From Nitrospirillum iridis (GTDB taxonomy: Bacteria > Pseudomonadota > Alphaproteobacteria > Azospirillales > Azospirillaceae), in contig NZ_JACIIZ010000003.1 of assembly GCF_014205765.1 (NCBI RefSeq), positions 62,001 to 126,000 of the forward strand: a stretch of 64,000 bases of DNA. Direction: 5' to 3'. The notes under the pieces were generated by a model that did no database searches, had not been told where the DNA came from, and saw nothing but the letters and a program-made list of their open reading frames with translations. The translations under genes were made by a program, and so were the position numbers. Positions 1 through 8,259 of the stretch are shown piece after piece. Every line of letters begins with the position of its first letter. The stretch's first letter is position 1.

Positions 1-351
1 CTGGTGCTCAGCAGCTTCGCCGGGGCTTCCAAGGAACTTCCCGAAAGCATCATCATCAACCCCTACGACACCTCCGGGATGGCCGACGCGCTGCTGCGCG
101 GCCTGACCATGTCGCCTGAGGAACAGCGCGAGCGGATGCGCCGCATGCGCGAGACGGTGCGCGAAAACAACATCTACCGCTGGGCGGGCAACATGCTGCT
201 GGACGGCGCCCGCCTCCGCAAACGCCACCATACCGCCCATGTCACGGCCAAGCTGGCCAAGCAGCAGTCCGGGCGCCACGGCCTGGGCCGCAACGTGGTG
301 CGCCTGGTCGGCATGGGGAAGGGAAAGAACGTTGAGCCCAGCCATTACTGA
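1..351 (+). CDS. otsA: Trehalose-6-phosphate synthase, C-terminal part (5' end outside window)
   Basis: The reading frame is open from base 1 and ends at 351, so only about the last 116 residues are present. They match the end of the GT20 family: the S-x-FAGAS-x-EL stretch followed by INPYD, the region that in OtsA lines the UDP-glucose side of the active site, and the usual helix with ERxxRM repeats. The enzyme joins UDP-glucose and glucose-6-phosphate to trehalose-6-phosphate in the cytosol. The tail beyond about residue 75 is basic and not conserved in the family. otsB starts inside the last 20 bases, so the two are translationally coupled. Identification is firm; the N-terminal half cannot be judged. 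Confidence 0.9.
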   Translation: MVLSSFAGASKELPESIIINPYDTSGMADALLRGLTMSPEEQRERMRRMRETVRENNIYRWAGNMLLDGARLRKRHHTAHVTAKLAKQQSGRHGLGRNVVRLVGMGKGKNVEPSHY

Positions 352-1189
352 CAGCCCGCCCCCAACCGCCCCGGCGCCGGCCGCCGGCGACGGTTGGGCC
401 CTGTTCCTGGATATCGACGGCACGCTGCTGGAACACCACAGGGACCCGACCGGGGTGGTGGTGGACCAGGACCTGCGGGACCTGCTGACCCGCCTGGATC
501 GCCGCTTGGGTGGGGCGGTGGCGGTGATCAGCGGTCGCTCGCTGGCGTCCATCGACACTTTGTTCCAGCCCATGCGGTTGCGCGCCGGCGGCCTGTTCGG
601 CATCGAGATGCGCCTGTCGCCGGCGGATCCGGCGGTCGCCGCACCGGAACCGCCGGCCCTGGCCGCCCTCGCGGCGCGCGCGCACGCGGAATTCGGCCAT
701 GTCCGGAGCATCGTCATCGAGCGCAAGGGGCCGGTGCTGGCCATCCATACCGGGCCGGCGCCCGGCACGCTGGACGAGGTCACCCGGTTGGCCAAGGCGG
801 CGCTACCCGGCCTGCCCCCGGGCTATCGCATCGTGGAGGGCAATGTCGGGGTGGAACTGATGCCGGCCCAGGCACTGAAGGGCGACGCCGTGGGCCGCTT
901 CATGGCGACGGAGCCTTTCAAGGGGCGCCGGCCCATCTTCATTGGCGACGACGTGCCCGACGAACACGCGTTTGAGAGCGTCCATAGGCTGGGTGGGGTC
1001 GCCGTCAAGGTGGGCCGGCCAGAGCAGGCGACGGCCGCCCCATACGCCCTGGCCGATGTCGCCGCCGTCCGCGCCTGGCTGGGCGACCCCCAGTTTCCGC
1101 TGCTGGACAGATTGGCGCGACAGGAGGGAAGGCCGCTGCCGGCGACGGAGACGCCGCCTCGTCTTTCGCGTATGGCGGGGCTTATGTGA
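332..1189 (+). CDS. otsB: Trehalose-6-phosphate phosphatase
   Basis: HAD-superfamily phosphatase of about 285 residues that removes phosphate from trehalose-6-phosphate, completing the OtsAB route. Motif I is LFLDIDGTLLE (Asp27 nucleophile, Asp29 acid/base), motif II is VISGRS, and the late motif is GDDVPDEHAFE, matching the GDDxTDE of the OtsB family. The frame is open further upstream to 239, but I chose TTG at 332: it follows a GGGGAAGGGAAAG ribosome site and puts the catalytic motif at the usual distance from the N-terminus. It overlaps otsA by 20 bases, so the pair forms one operon. The next gene starts 114 bases downstream; no terminator hairpin is obvious between them. Confidence 0.92.
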   Translation: MSPAITDSPPPTAPAPAAGDGWALFLDIDGTLLEHHRDPTGVVVDQDLRDLLTRLDRRLGGAVAVISGRSLASIDTLFQPMRLRAGGLFGIEMRLSPADPAVAAPEPPALAALAARAHAEFGHVRSIVIERKGPVLAIHTGPAPGTLDEVTRLAKAALPGLPPGYRIVEGNVGVELMPAQALKGDAVGRFMATEPFKGRRPIFIGDDVPDEHAFESVHRLGGVAVKVGRPEQATAAPYALADVAAVRAWLGDPQFPLLDRLARQEGRPLPATETPPRLSRMAGLM

Positions 1190-1303
1190 TCCAATGCACG
1201 ACTTGACGGTCGCCAGGTGCCGCGCCACCGTCTGATGCTCGCCCAGGTTTAGCGGCCGTCCGGCGCGCATACCTCGGCGGTCCCTGCGGCGGAGGGCGGC
1301 TTC

Positions 1304-3415
1304 ATGACCATTTCGGATTGGCTGCTGGACCCGTCCGGCCTGACGCCGCACGGCTTTTGCCTCAGTTGGCTGCCGGGTCTCATCTGGCTGCATGCCGGGT
1401 CGGATGCCATCATCGGCTTGTCCTATTTCTCCATCCCCCTGACCCTGGCCTGGTTCGTGCGCCGACGCGACGATCTGGCCTACCGCTGGGTGGGGCATCT
1501 GTTCGTGGCCTTCATCCTGGCCTGCGGTCTGACCCACATCCTTTCCATCATGACGCTCTGGGTGCCGGCCTATGGGGCGGAGGGCGTGGTAAAGGGGATG
1601 ACGGCGCTGCTGTCCGTGGCCACCGCCGCCATGCTGTGGCCCCTGGTGCCGCGGGTTCTCGCCCTGCCCACTCCAGCGCAGCTGAGCCGCCTGAATGCCC
1701 AACTGAGCCGCACGATTGAAGAGCAGGAACGGACCGCCGCCTTGTTGCGCGACAGCGAGGCCAAGGTGCTGGCCGCCAATTCCGACCTGGAGCGCAGGGT
1801 GGCCGAGCGCACGGCGGAACTGAGCGCCGCCAATACCCGGCTGACGGCCGCGCTCGCCGAACGGGCGGCGGCGCTGGACGCGCTGGCCAGCAGCGAGGCG
1901 GAGTACCGCGCCAGCTTTGAGGCGGCCGCCGTGGGCAAGGTGCAGGTCAATCCGCAAACGGGACGGCTGCTGCGGGTGAACACCGCCTTTGCCGGCATGC
2001 TGGGCTATGACCCGGCCGAACTGGCCACGCGGGTGGATTGGTCGTCCCTGCTGTGGGCGGAGGATCGCACGGCCGAGGGCCTGGAATTCGCGCGCCTGCT
2101 GTCGGGCGAGATCAGCGTCTATGTGCGCGAACTACGGTTCCGGCGCCGGAACGGGTCGCCTGTCTGGGGCCGCGTGTCCGCCACCCTGGTGCGCAAGGCC
2201 GGCGCCCGTCTGCCGCCCCTGATGCTGGCGGTGGTCGAAGATATCGACACCATGCACAAAACCGCCCTGGCCCTGAGGGAAAGCGAGACCCGCCTGCGTC
2301 TGGCGGCGGAGGGCGCCAAGCTGGGCATCTGGGAAATGGACTTGGCCCGGGGCCTGTGTTGGGTGGACCGGCGCACGGCGGAGGTGACGGGCGGCACCCT
2401 GCCGGCGGAAACCTGGTTCCCCATGGCCGGCCCCGAATACGCCGCCTGGGCCGATTGGATCCACCCCGACGACCGGGAGGAGCGGGCGGGGGGCTTGCGC
2501 CTCTTGCAGACGGGGGCGGCGGAACTGGTCCAGGTGCAGTACCGCGTACGCCGGGCCGACGGGGATCCGGGTGGGGAGCTGGACACGGGCGGGGGATCGG
2601 ATCAGTGGATCTGGTTTTCCCACCGCAGTGCCATCGTGGCGCGCGACCCCGTCACCTGGACGCCCACCCGCGCCACCAGCGTGCTGATCGACGTGACCGA
2701 GAGGGCAACGGCGGAGGCGGCGCTGCGCGAGGCCAAGGCGGATCTGGAAGTCGTGGTGGCAGAACGCACCGCGGCGTTGAAGCAGCGCGACCTGCTTCTG
2801 CGCGAGGTCTATCATCGGGTGAAGAACAATCTGCAAGTGATTGATGGATTGGTCATGATGCAGGCCGCGCAGTTGACGGACCCGAACGCGCGTCAGGCTC
2901 TGATGGGGTTGCGCAGCCGTGTGTATGCCCTGGGGCTGGTGCATCAGCAGTTGATGGCCTCCCCCGACCTACAGACCTTCGATATCGCACCTTTCCTGGA
3001 TGAACTCGCCACCAACATCCTGCAGGCGGGGGCGGACGAGGGGGTGACGCTGGATATCGACGTCTGCCCGCTGACGGTCAATTTGGATTTCGCCATTCCG
3101 CTGGGCTTGCTGGTGACCGAACTGATTACCAATTCGCTGAAACATGCCTTCCCCAACGGGACCGGGACCATTACGCTGCGTATGCGGCCGCAGGGGGAGG
3201 GCGGCGTCCTTGTGGTGGTGGCGGACGACGGCGTCCCCTCACTGTCGAACGGACACGGGCCGGCGATGGCGGAGGAACCGGGCGGCTATAGACGCGGCCT
3301 GGGCGGCACCCTGGTCAAGGGACTGGTGGCACAGCTGGATGGAACAATAGCGATGCGGTTTGATAAAGGGACCCGGGCCGACATCCTGCTGCCCACACCG
3401 ATGGTGGCGTCATGA
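1304..3415 (+). CDS. Sensor histidine kinase with ethylene-receptor-like membrane domain, two PAS domains and a HisKA_2 core
   Basis: Protein of 703 residues. Residues 1-125 hold three membrane helices that resemble the ethylene-binding domain of plant ETR1: SDAIIGLSYFSIPL (Asp34, Tyr41) then FILACGLTH (Ile71, Cys74, His78). Spacing equals ETR1 Asp25/Tyr32 and Ile62/Cys65/His69; Cys and His are the Cu(I) ligands there. Residues 130-195 look like a coiled coil, about 198-315 and 325-468 are PAS domains, 498-560 is a HisKA_2-type dimerisation domain with phospho-acceptor His504 (EVYHRVKNNLQ), and 600-700 is the ATPase domain (ELITNSLKHAF, GLGGTLVKGL). The start follows a GGCGGAGGGCGG ribosome site. 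The stop overlaps the next gene, a receiver protein, as ATGA. Ethylene sensing is inferred from residues, not shown; an MHYT-like or other copper-binding role is the alternative. Confidence 0.85.
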   Translation: MTISDWLLDPSGLTPHGFCLSWLPGLIWLHAGSDAIIGLSYFSIPLTLAWFVRRRDDLAYRWVGHLFVAFILACGLTHILSIMTLWVPAYGAEGVVKGMTALLSVATAAMLWPLVPRVLALPTPAQLSRLNAQLSRTIEEQERTAALLRDSEAKVLAANSDLERRVAERTAELSAANTRLTAALAERAAALDALASSEAEYRASFEAAAVGKVQVNPQTGRLLRVNTAFAGMLGYDPAELATRVDWSSLLWAEDRTAEGLEFARLLSGEISVYVRELRFRRRNGSPVWGRVSATLVRKAGARLPPLMLAVVEDIDTMHKTALALRESETRLRLAAEGAKLGIWEMDLARGLCWVDRRTAEVTGGTLPAETWFPMAGPEYAAWADWIHPDDREERAGGLRLLQTGAAELVQVQYRVRRADGDPGGELDTGGGSDQWIWFSHRSAIVARDPVTWTPTRATSVLIDVTERATAEAALREAKADLEVVVAERTAALKQRDLLLREVYHRVKNNLQVIDGLVMMQAAQLTDPNARQALMGLRSRVYALGLVHQQLMASPDLQTFDIAPFLDELATNILQAGADEGVTLDIDVCPLTVNLDFAIPLGLLVTELITNSLKHAFPNGTGTITLRMRPQGEGGVLVVVADDGVPSLSNGHGPAMAEEPGGYRRGLGGTLVKGLVAQLDGTIAMRFDKGTRADILLPTPMVAS

Positions 3416-3804
3416 ATGCCCTGGAAGATTGCGTCCTGGTGGTGGATGACGAATTTCTGATCGCCGAAACCCTCAGCATCCAGATCCGTGATATGGGCCT
3501 CAAAGTGTGCGGCACCGCCGCCACCGCTGCCGAGGCCATCGCCCTGGCCCAGGCCAACCGGCCCCGCCTGGTGCTGATGGACATGCGGCTGAAGGGGGCC
3601 GGCGACGGCGTGGATGCCGCGCTGGCCATCCACGAACTCGTTGGTTCCAAGGTCATTTTCATCACCGCATCCCGCGAGCCGGCGACGCTGGAGCGGATCA
3701 GGACCGATCACCCCGCCGCCATCCTGTACAAGCCGCTGTTTGGCCGCCAGTTGCATACCGTGGTGCGGGAGGTGCTGGCCGCCGCCGATCAGGACTGCGC
3801 CTGA
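3412..3804 (+). CDS. Single-domain response regulator (CheY-like receiver)
   Basis: Protein of 130 residues made of one receiver domain and no output domain. The acidic pair is in VVDDE (Asp12, Asp13), the phospho-acceptor is Asp57 in VLMDMRL, the switch residue is Thr in FITAS, and the conserved Lys is in LYKPL. Its ATG overlaps the TGA of the kinase gene (ATGA), so the kinase at 1304-3415 is its obvious partner. Receivers of this type next to HisKA_2 kinases often pass signals to further proteins by binding rather than DNA contact; the downstream target cannot be read here. The last 16 bases overlap the 3' end of the convergent MFS gene. Confidence 0.9.
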   Translation: MNALEDCVLVVDDEFLIAETLSIQIRDMGLKVCGTAATAAEAIALAQANRPRLVLMDMRLKGAGDGVDAALAIHELVGSKVIFITASREPATLERIRTDHPAAILYKPLFGRQLHTVVREVLAAADQDCA

Positions 3805-4958
3805 TCATCGACCCGGCCCACCAGCCCGGCCGACAGGGGCACCAGCAGCATCAACCCGCTCAACAGGGTGAAGGCGGCCGGTAGGCCCAATCCCCGGGCG
3901 ATGAAACCGATCAGCGCCGGCCCGCCCAGCATGCCGGCATAGCCGGTCGCCGTCATCCCGGCCACGGCCAGCGCCGGCGGCATCACCCGCTGGCGTCCGG
4001 CGGCGCTGAACAACACCGGCACCAGATTGGCCGCCCCGGCGCCGATCAGCAGGAAGCTGGAGAAGGCCAGGGGCGTCCAGGGGGACAGCAGCAGCACGGC
4101 CAGCCCGGCGATCGTCGCGACGCCCCCCCACAGCAGGACCCGCCGACCGCCCAGCATCGCCACCACGCGATCGCCGGTCAGGCGCCCGGTGGTCATGGCC
4201 AAGGAAAACAGGGTGTAGCCCAGGCCCGCCTGGGTGGGGGCGACGCCGCGCTGGTCGGTCATCAGCAGGGCGCCCCAGTCGAGCAGGGCACCCTCGGTCA
4301 TGAAGGTGACCAGGGCCAGGATCCCCAGCATGATGACGATGCCGCGCGGTCGCACGAACAGGGGGGCCCGTTCCCCCTCCGCCGCGCGGGTGCGGAGCAG
4401 GCGGGGGGAGGCCAGCGCCAGCAGGACCAGGACCAGGGCCGCGCCCAACCAGGCGGCGGCCCAGGGCGCCAGGCCTGAGGCCAGCAGCAGTGTCATGCCG
4501 CCGGACCCGGCGAAGCCGCCGACGCTGAACAGCCCGTGGAAGCCGGACATCAGCGGCCGGTCGGCATCCCTTTCCACTTCCGTCGCATGCACGTTCATGG
4601 CGACGTCGAGGGTGCCCAGCGACGCCCCGAAGACCAGCAGCGCCGCCGCCATGCCCATCAGGGTGTCGACCGTCGCCAGCGCCGGCAAGGCCAATGCCAT
4701 GCCCAGGCCGCCCACCAGGATGACGGGCCGCGTGCCGTAGCGGTTGCTTAAGGGCGCCGTCGCGGGCATGGCCACCACCGACCCGATGCCCAGGCAGAGC
4801 AGCAGCAGGCCCAAGGCCGCATCGTCCACGCCCAGGCGCGCCTTGGCGTAGGGCACCAGCGGGGCCCAGCAGGACAGGCTGAAGCCGGCGGCCAGGAAAG
4901 CCAGCCGGGTGGCCAGCCGCGAGGCCGGGCTGTTGGTGGAAAGGGAGAGGACGGTCAT
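3789..4958 (-). CDS. MFS transporter (12-helix, YbjJ-like)
   Basis: Predicted inner-membrane carrier of about 389 residues with twelve hydrophobic segments. The loop after helix 2 reads LSNRYGTRPVILVGG, a variant of the MFS signature, and the DxxMNVHATEVE stretch in helix 4-5 occurs in the YbjJ-like group of sugar/drug facilitators. I chose ATG at 4958; the frame also allows GTG at 5000, which adds 14 basic residues but has no better ribosome site. It converges on the response-regulator gene with a 16-base overlap and diverges from the FAD monooxygenase at 5229. Substrate unknown; export of an intermediate of the neighbouring pathway is possible but only a guess from position. Confidence 0.8.
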   Translation of the reverse strand: MTVLSLSTNSPASRLATRLAFLAAGFSLSCWAPLVPYAKARLGVDDAALGLLLLCLGIGSVVAMPATAPLSNRYGTRPVILVGGLGMALALPALATVDTLMGMAAALLVFGASLGTLDVAMNVHATEVERDADRPLMSGFHGLFSVGGFAGSGGMTLLLASGLAPWAAAWLGAALVLVLLALASPRLLRTRAAEGERAPLFVRPRGIVIMLGILALVTFMTEGALLDWGALLMTDQRGVAPTQAGLGYTLFSLAMTTGRLTGDRVVAMLGGRRVLLWGGVATIAGLAVLLLSPWTPLAFSSFLLIGAGAANLVPVLFSAAGRQRVMPPALAVAGMTATGYAGMLGGPALIGFIARGLGLPAAFTLLSGLMLLVPLSAGLVGRVDDQAQS

Positions 4959-5228
4959 GTCTCTACGGGCTGGAAAGAAGCGTCTGGCCGCTGTCGACAC
5001 GGCCCCATGCCATCGCCAGGGCCTCCCGGGCCGTCGACAAGTTCAGTTCCATACCCTTGCAACGCCTGCCCTCTTGGCCCCGAGACCGTCTGTTGCGCCA
5101 GCGATCCATTTGCCGGACAGGTTACAAGATATCTTCCAAATCAATTTTAACAATAGCTGAGGGGCTTCTAGGATCGGCGGTGACGTACCCCAGAGTGCGC
5201 ACTAGGGAAGAAAACGGAGAAGTAGGCG
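4959..5228. promoter_or_regulatory. Divergent intergenic region with a 10-bp palindrome
   Basis: This 270-base gap separates the leftward MFS gene and the rightward FAD monooxygenase, so it should hold both promoters. The stretch 5120-5160 is markedly AT-rich for this genome and contains the perfect palindrome AAGATATCTT at 5126-5135, a candidate operator. I could not find a convincing -35/-10 pair. The ribosome site of the rightward gene is GGAGAAGTAGGCG just before 5229. Confidence 0.4.
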
Positions 5229-6395
5229 ATGCCTCAGTCCTCAGCGCGCGATGATCGCGCCCCTCAAAACCGGGCTGGGCGGCCCATCCTCGTCCTCGGC
5301 GGCGGCATCGGTGGCATGTCCTTCGCCATCAGCGCGCGCCGGGCCGGCTGGCCCGTGCATGTGGTGGAGGCCGACCCCAACTGGCGTGTCTATGGCGCCG
5401 GCATCACCGTGACGGGCCCCACCTATCGCGCCTTCCGCACCCTCGGGATCCTGGGGGATCTGAAGGCCCAGGGCTATCATGTCACCCAGGGCGGACGTCT
5501 CTGCACCCCCGATGGCACGCCCGTGGCCGACCTGCAGGACAAGCCCATCCAGCCCGACCTGCCGGTTTCCGGGGGCATCATGCGCCCCGATCTGCACACG
5601 GTGCTGGCCCGCCTGACGCGGGAAGCCGGGGTCACCGTCAGCCTGGGCCTGACCGCCACCGAATGGACCGATCATGGCGACCGGGTGGAGGCGCGGTTCA
5701 GCGACGGCAGCAGCGGCACCTATGACTTCGTGGTGGCGGCCGACGGCGCCTTTTCCAAGGCGCGGCAATTCCTGTTCCCCGCCGCGCCCAAGCCCGCCTA
5801 TACCGGCCAGTATTGCTGGCGCGTGGTGGCCAAGCGCCCGCCCGAGATCGACCGCTCCCACTTCTTCGTGGGCGCGCCCGTGACCTGTGGCCTGGTGCCG
5901 GTGTCGCAGGACCTCATGTATATGTGGCTGCTGGAAAACGTCCCGGCCATGCATTGGGTGGATGAGGCCACGGCCTACAAGCGCTTGGCCGAACTGCTGG
6001 CGCCGTTCGGCGGCCCGGTGGCGGCGGTGCGCGAGAGCCTGGGCCCCGACAGCCTGGTCAATGTCCGCCCCCTGGAGGCCGTACTGCTGCCCAAGGAAAG
6101 CTGGTTCAAGGGCCGCAGCATCCTGATCGGCGACGCGTCCCACGCCACCACGCCGCACCTGGCGTCCGGCGCCGGCATCGCCGTGGAGGACGCCCTGGTC
6201 CTGGCGGAGGAATTGCAGCGCCATGACGACGTGCCCGCCGCGTTCCAGGCCTTCACCGACCGGCGTTTCGAACGCTGCCGGCTGGTGGTGGAAAGCAGCG
6301 TCGCCATCGGCAAGGCGCAGCAGGACCATGTATCGCCCGAGACCATGGGCGGCATGATGGCCAGGGCGCAGGCGGCCCTGCTGGCCGACATTTGA
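5229..6395 (+). CDS. FAD-dependent monooxygenase (PHBH / UbiH-like, class A)
   Basis: Protein of 388 residues with the three class A flavoprotein motifs: the dinucleotide-binding GGGIGGM near residue 25, the DG motif VVAADGAFSKAR near 175, and the FAD-ribityl motif GDASHATTPHLASGAG near 300. Such enzymes use NAD(P)H and O2 to hydroxylate aromatic or N-heteroaromatic acids in the cytosol; 6-hydroxynicotinate 3-monooxygenase and similar enzymes are close in architecture. The ATG follows GGAGAAGTAGGCG. The cupin gene follows after 28 bases and an alpha/beta hydrolase after that, so it probably makes the first oxidised intermediate of a short catabolic route. The true substrate cannot be named from sequence. 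Confidence 0.85.
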   Translation: MPQSSARDDRAPQNRAGRPILVLGGGIGGMSFAISARRAGWPVHVVEADPNWRVYGAGITVTGPTYRAFRTLGILGDLKAQGYHVTQGGRLCTPDGTPVADLQDKPIQPDLPVSGGIMRPDLHTVLARLTREAGVTVSLGLTATEWTDHGDRVEARFSDGSSGTYDFVVAADGAFSKARQFLFPAAPKPAYTGQYCWRVVAKRPPEIDRSHFFVGAPVTCGLVPVSQDLMYMWLLENVPAMHWVDEATAYKRLAELLAPFGGPVAAVRESLGPDSLVNVRPLEAVLLPKESWFKGRSILIGDASHATTPHLASGAGIAVEDALVLAEELQRHDDVPAAFQAFTDRRFERCRLVVESSVAIGKAQQDHVSPETMGGMMARAQAALLADI

Positions 6396-6423
6396 TCCGC
6401 CCCATCCCTAGGAAATCAGAACC

Positions 6424-6933
6424 ATGACCAGTGACTCTGGCTTGCCCCCCGTCCGCCGTGTGGTGACGGGGCACGACGCCGACGCCCGCGCCATCTTCAA
6501 GTCGGACGATGAGTTTCCGACCAAGCGCATCCCTTCCGGTGATGCCGCGTTCACGCTGATCTGGACCACGCCCACGGTTCCCGCCGACAACAACGATGAG
6601 ACCGACGGCCGCCTGCGCGACGCCGGCCTCACCCTGAACCACGGGTCCGTCATCCGGGTGGTGGATATGCTGCCGGGCGGCACCTCCCCCATGCATCGCA
6701 CCAACAGCATCGACTACGGCATCGTCCTGTCGGGCGAGGTGGAACTGGAGCTGGACGACGGCGCGAAGAAGACCGTGGGCGCCGGTGGCATCATCATCCA
6801 GCGTGGCACCATCCATCTGTGGCGCAACCCCAGCGCCGACACGCCCTGCCGTATCGTCTTCATCCTGATCGAGGCGCCGCCCTATCTGCACGACGGCCAG
6901 CCCCTGGCCGAAGACAAGCCGGAGCATAAGTGA
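6424..6933 (+). CDS. Cupin-domain protein
   Basis: Protein of 169 residues with a single C-terminal cupin_2 barrel. Motif 1 is degenerate: GGTSPMHRTNSIDYGIVLSG supplies one clear His and an Asp/Tyr in place of the usual HxH-E set, and motif 2 reads IIQRGTIHLWRNPS with one His. The family covers small dioxygenases, isomerases and ligand-binding proteins, so activity is open; the partly altered metal set argues for either an unusual metal site or a non-catalytic role. An AGGA ribosome site lies about 10 bases before the ATG. It sits 28 bases after the monooxygenase and before a strong palindrome, suggesting that these two genes are one translational unit. Confidence 0.82.
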   Translation: MTSDSGLPPVRRVVTGHDADARAIFKSDDEFPTKRIPSGDAAFTLIWTTPTVPADNNDETDGRLRDAGLTLNHGSVIRVVDMLPGGTSPMHRTNSIDYGIVLSGEVELELDDGAKKTVGAGGIIIQRGTIHLWRNPSADTPCRIVFILIEAPPYLHDGQPLAEDKPEHK

Positions 6934-6937
6934 CGGG

Positions 6938-6963
6938 GCGCCACGGGCCATGGCCCGTGGCGC
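6938..6963. terminator. Perfect 26-base palindrome followed by T-rich run (attenuator or terminator)
   Basis: Arms GCGCCACGGGCCA and its exact complement meet without a spacer, and TTTCTCT follows. It starts 5 bases after the cupin stop and lies about 80 bases before the hydrolase ATG. Because the three genes look functionally linked, this may partially terminate or process the transcript rather than end the operon. Confidence 0.6.
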
Positions 6964-7045
6964 TTTCTCTAGGACGCGGGTGGACTGGAAACCGGGCAAG
7001 CCAAACCACCGGCTGGTGGCGCCCGGCCTTTGAGGATGAACAAGA

Positions 7046-8209
7046 ATGTATGAGCCGTTTCCCGGAAACTACGTCTGGAACCTGTCCACCAACCTGGCGC
7101 TGATGTGCGGCGGCAATATCGGTGAGATCGACGCCGCCTGCCGCCCCATCCGGGAGGCGGCGGCGCGGGGGGAGGACGCCGGCACCGCCCGCTTTTTCGA
7201 CAGCTGGCTGGCCGTGGCCCAGCAGGTGGAAAAAAACGCCGAGGCGGACGAGGCCGCCGGCCGCCTGCTGTCGGCGGCGGAGAAGTACGGCCGCGCCTCC
7301 ACCTACTACCTGACGGCGGAGCGTATGCAGGCCCGCGACCACGCCCCGCGCAAGCAGGCGTACCGCAAGGGCCTGGACCTGTTCGCCAAGCGCGTCCGGC
7401 TGGGCCGCGAGAATTGCGAATTCGTGGAAATCCCCTACGAGGGCGCCAGCTACACGGGCCTCTTCATCAAGGCCCCCCCGGGGCCTGACGGCCGCCCGGC
7501 GCCCTGCCTGGTCAGCTGCAACGGCCTGGACAGCATGAAGGAGCAGATCTACTACGCCGGCAACGCCCAGGCCTTCCTGAAGCGCGGCGTGTCCACCCTG
7601 CTGATCGATCAGCCCGGCACGGGCGAGGCGCTGCGCCTGCGGGGCTTGCCTGGTGTCCACGACAGTGAGCGGTGGGCCTCGGCGGCGCTGGAGTATCTGC
7701 TGACCCGGGATGACGTCGACCCGCGGCGCATCGGCATGTTCGGCCTGTCGCTGGGCGGCTACTACGCCCCGCGGGCGGCGGCGATGGAACCGCGCTTCGC
7801 GCTGTGCGCCGTCATGGGGGCCAACCACAACTGGGGCGAAATGCAGAAGCGCCGCCGCCAGCGGGAGGGGGAGAACCCCGTGCCCCACTACTGGGACCAT
7901 GTCATGTGGGTGTTCGGCAAGCCGGACATCGACAGCTTCATGGCGTGGGCGCCCGCCATGTGCCTGGACGGCGTGGTGGAGAAGATCCGGGTGCCCTTCC
8001 TGGTCACCCATGGCGAGGGGGATCGCCAGATCCCGCTGGAATACGCCCACCAGTCCTACGACCAGGCGGTGAACAGCCCCAACCGCCACCTGCATGTGTT
8101 CCGCGCCACGGATTTCGAGGTGGAGCATTGCGGCGCCGACAACGGCACCATCTCGCGCGACTATATCGCCGACTGGGTGGCGGAGACCTTCGGCTGCTCC
8201 GTCGGCTGA
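7046..8209 (+). CDS. Alpha/beta hydrolase, 2,6-dihydropseudooxynicotine hydrolase / FrsA-like
   Basis: Protein of 387 residues. Residues 1-115 are a helical N-terminal domain and 120-385 the hydrolase fold. The nucleophile elbow is GLSLGG (Ser234), the oxyanion region is VSCNGLDSMKEQ, and the candidate acid and His are in THGEGDRQIP and VEHCGADNG. A helical N-terminal domain before this fold is typical of 2,6-dihydropseudooxynicotine hydrolase, which cleaves a C-C bond in nicotine breakdown, and of FrsA-like esterases. GAGGATG precedes the ATG. Position after a flavin monooxygenase and cupin supports ring-fission-product hydrolysis. A hairpin at 8221-8257 follows. Substrate unproven. Confidence 0.85.
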   Translation: MYEPFPGNYVWNLSTNLALMCGGNIGEIDAACRPIREAAARGEDAGTARFFDSWLAVAQQVEKNAEADEAAGRLLSAAEKYGRASTYYLTAERMQARDHAPRKQAYRKGLDLFAKRVRLGRENCEFVEIPYEGASYTGLFIKAPPGPDGRPAPCLVSCNGLDSMKEQIYYAGNAQAFLKRGVSTLLIDQPGTGEALRLRGLPGVHDSERWASAALEYLLTRDDVDPRRIGMFGLSLGGYYAPRAAAMEPRFALCAVMGANHNWGEMQKRRRQREGENPVPHYWDHVMWVFGKPDIDSFMAWAPAMCLDGVVEKIRVPFLVTHGEGDRQIPLEYAHQSYDQAVNSPNRHLHVFRATDFEVEHCGADNGTISRDYIADWVAETFGCSVG

Positions 8210-8220
8210 TGCGGGGACGG

Positions 8221-8257
8221 GAAAGGGCGCCGGCTCCCGTCGGGCCGGCGCCCTTTC
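8221..8257. terminator. Bidirectional hairpin terminator
   Basis: A perfect 13-base-pair stem (GAAAGGGCGCCGG and complement) with an 11-base loop lies between the convergent stops of the hydrolase (8209) and the MFS gene (8260). The stem ends in AAA/TTT on either side, so it can serve both directions. Confidence 0.75.
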
Positions 8258-8259
8258 GC

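Noticed and set aside
803-1957. Long leftward open frame across otsB and the kinase gene
   Set aside because: Composition is the Gly/His/Arg/Gln-rich pattern typical of antisense frames in GC-rich DNA; no ribosome site and no recognisable motif; otsB and the kinase on the other strand are certain.
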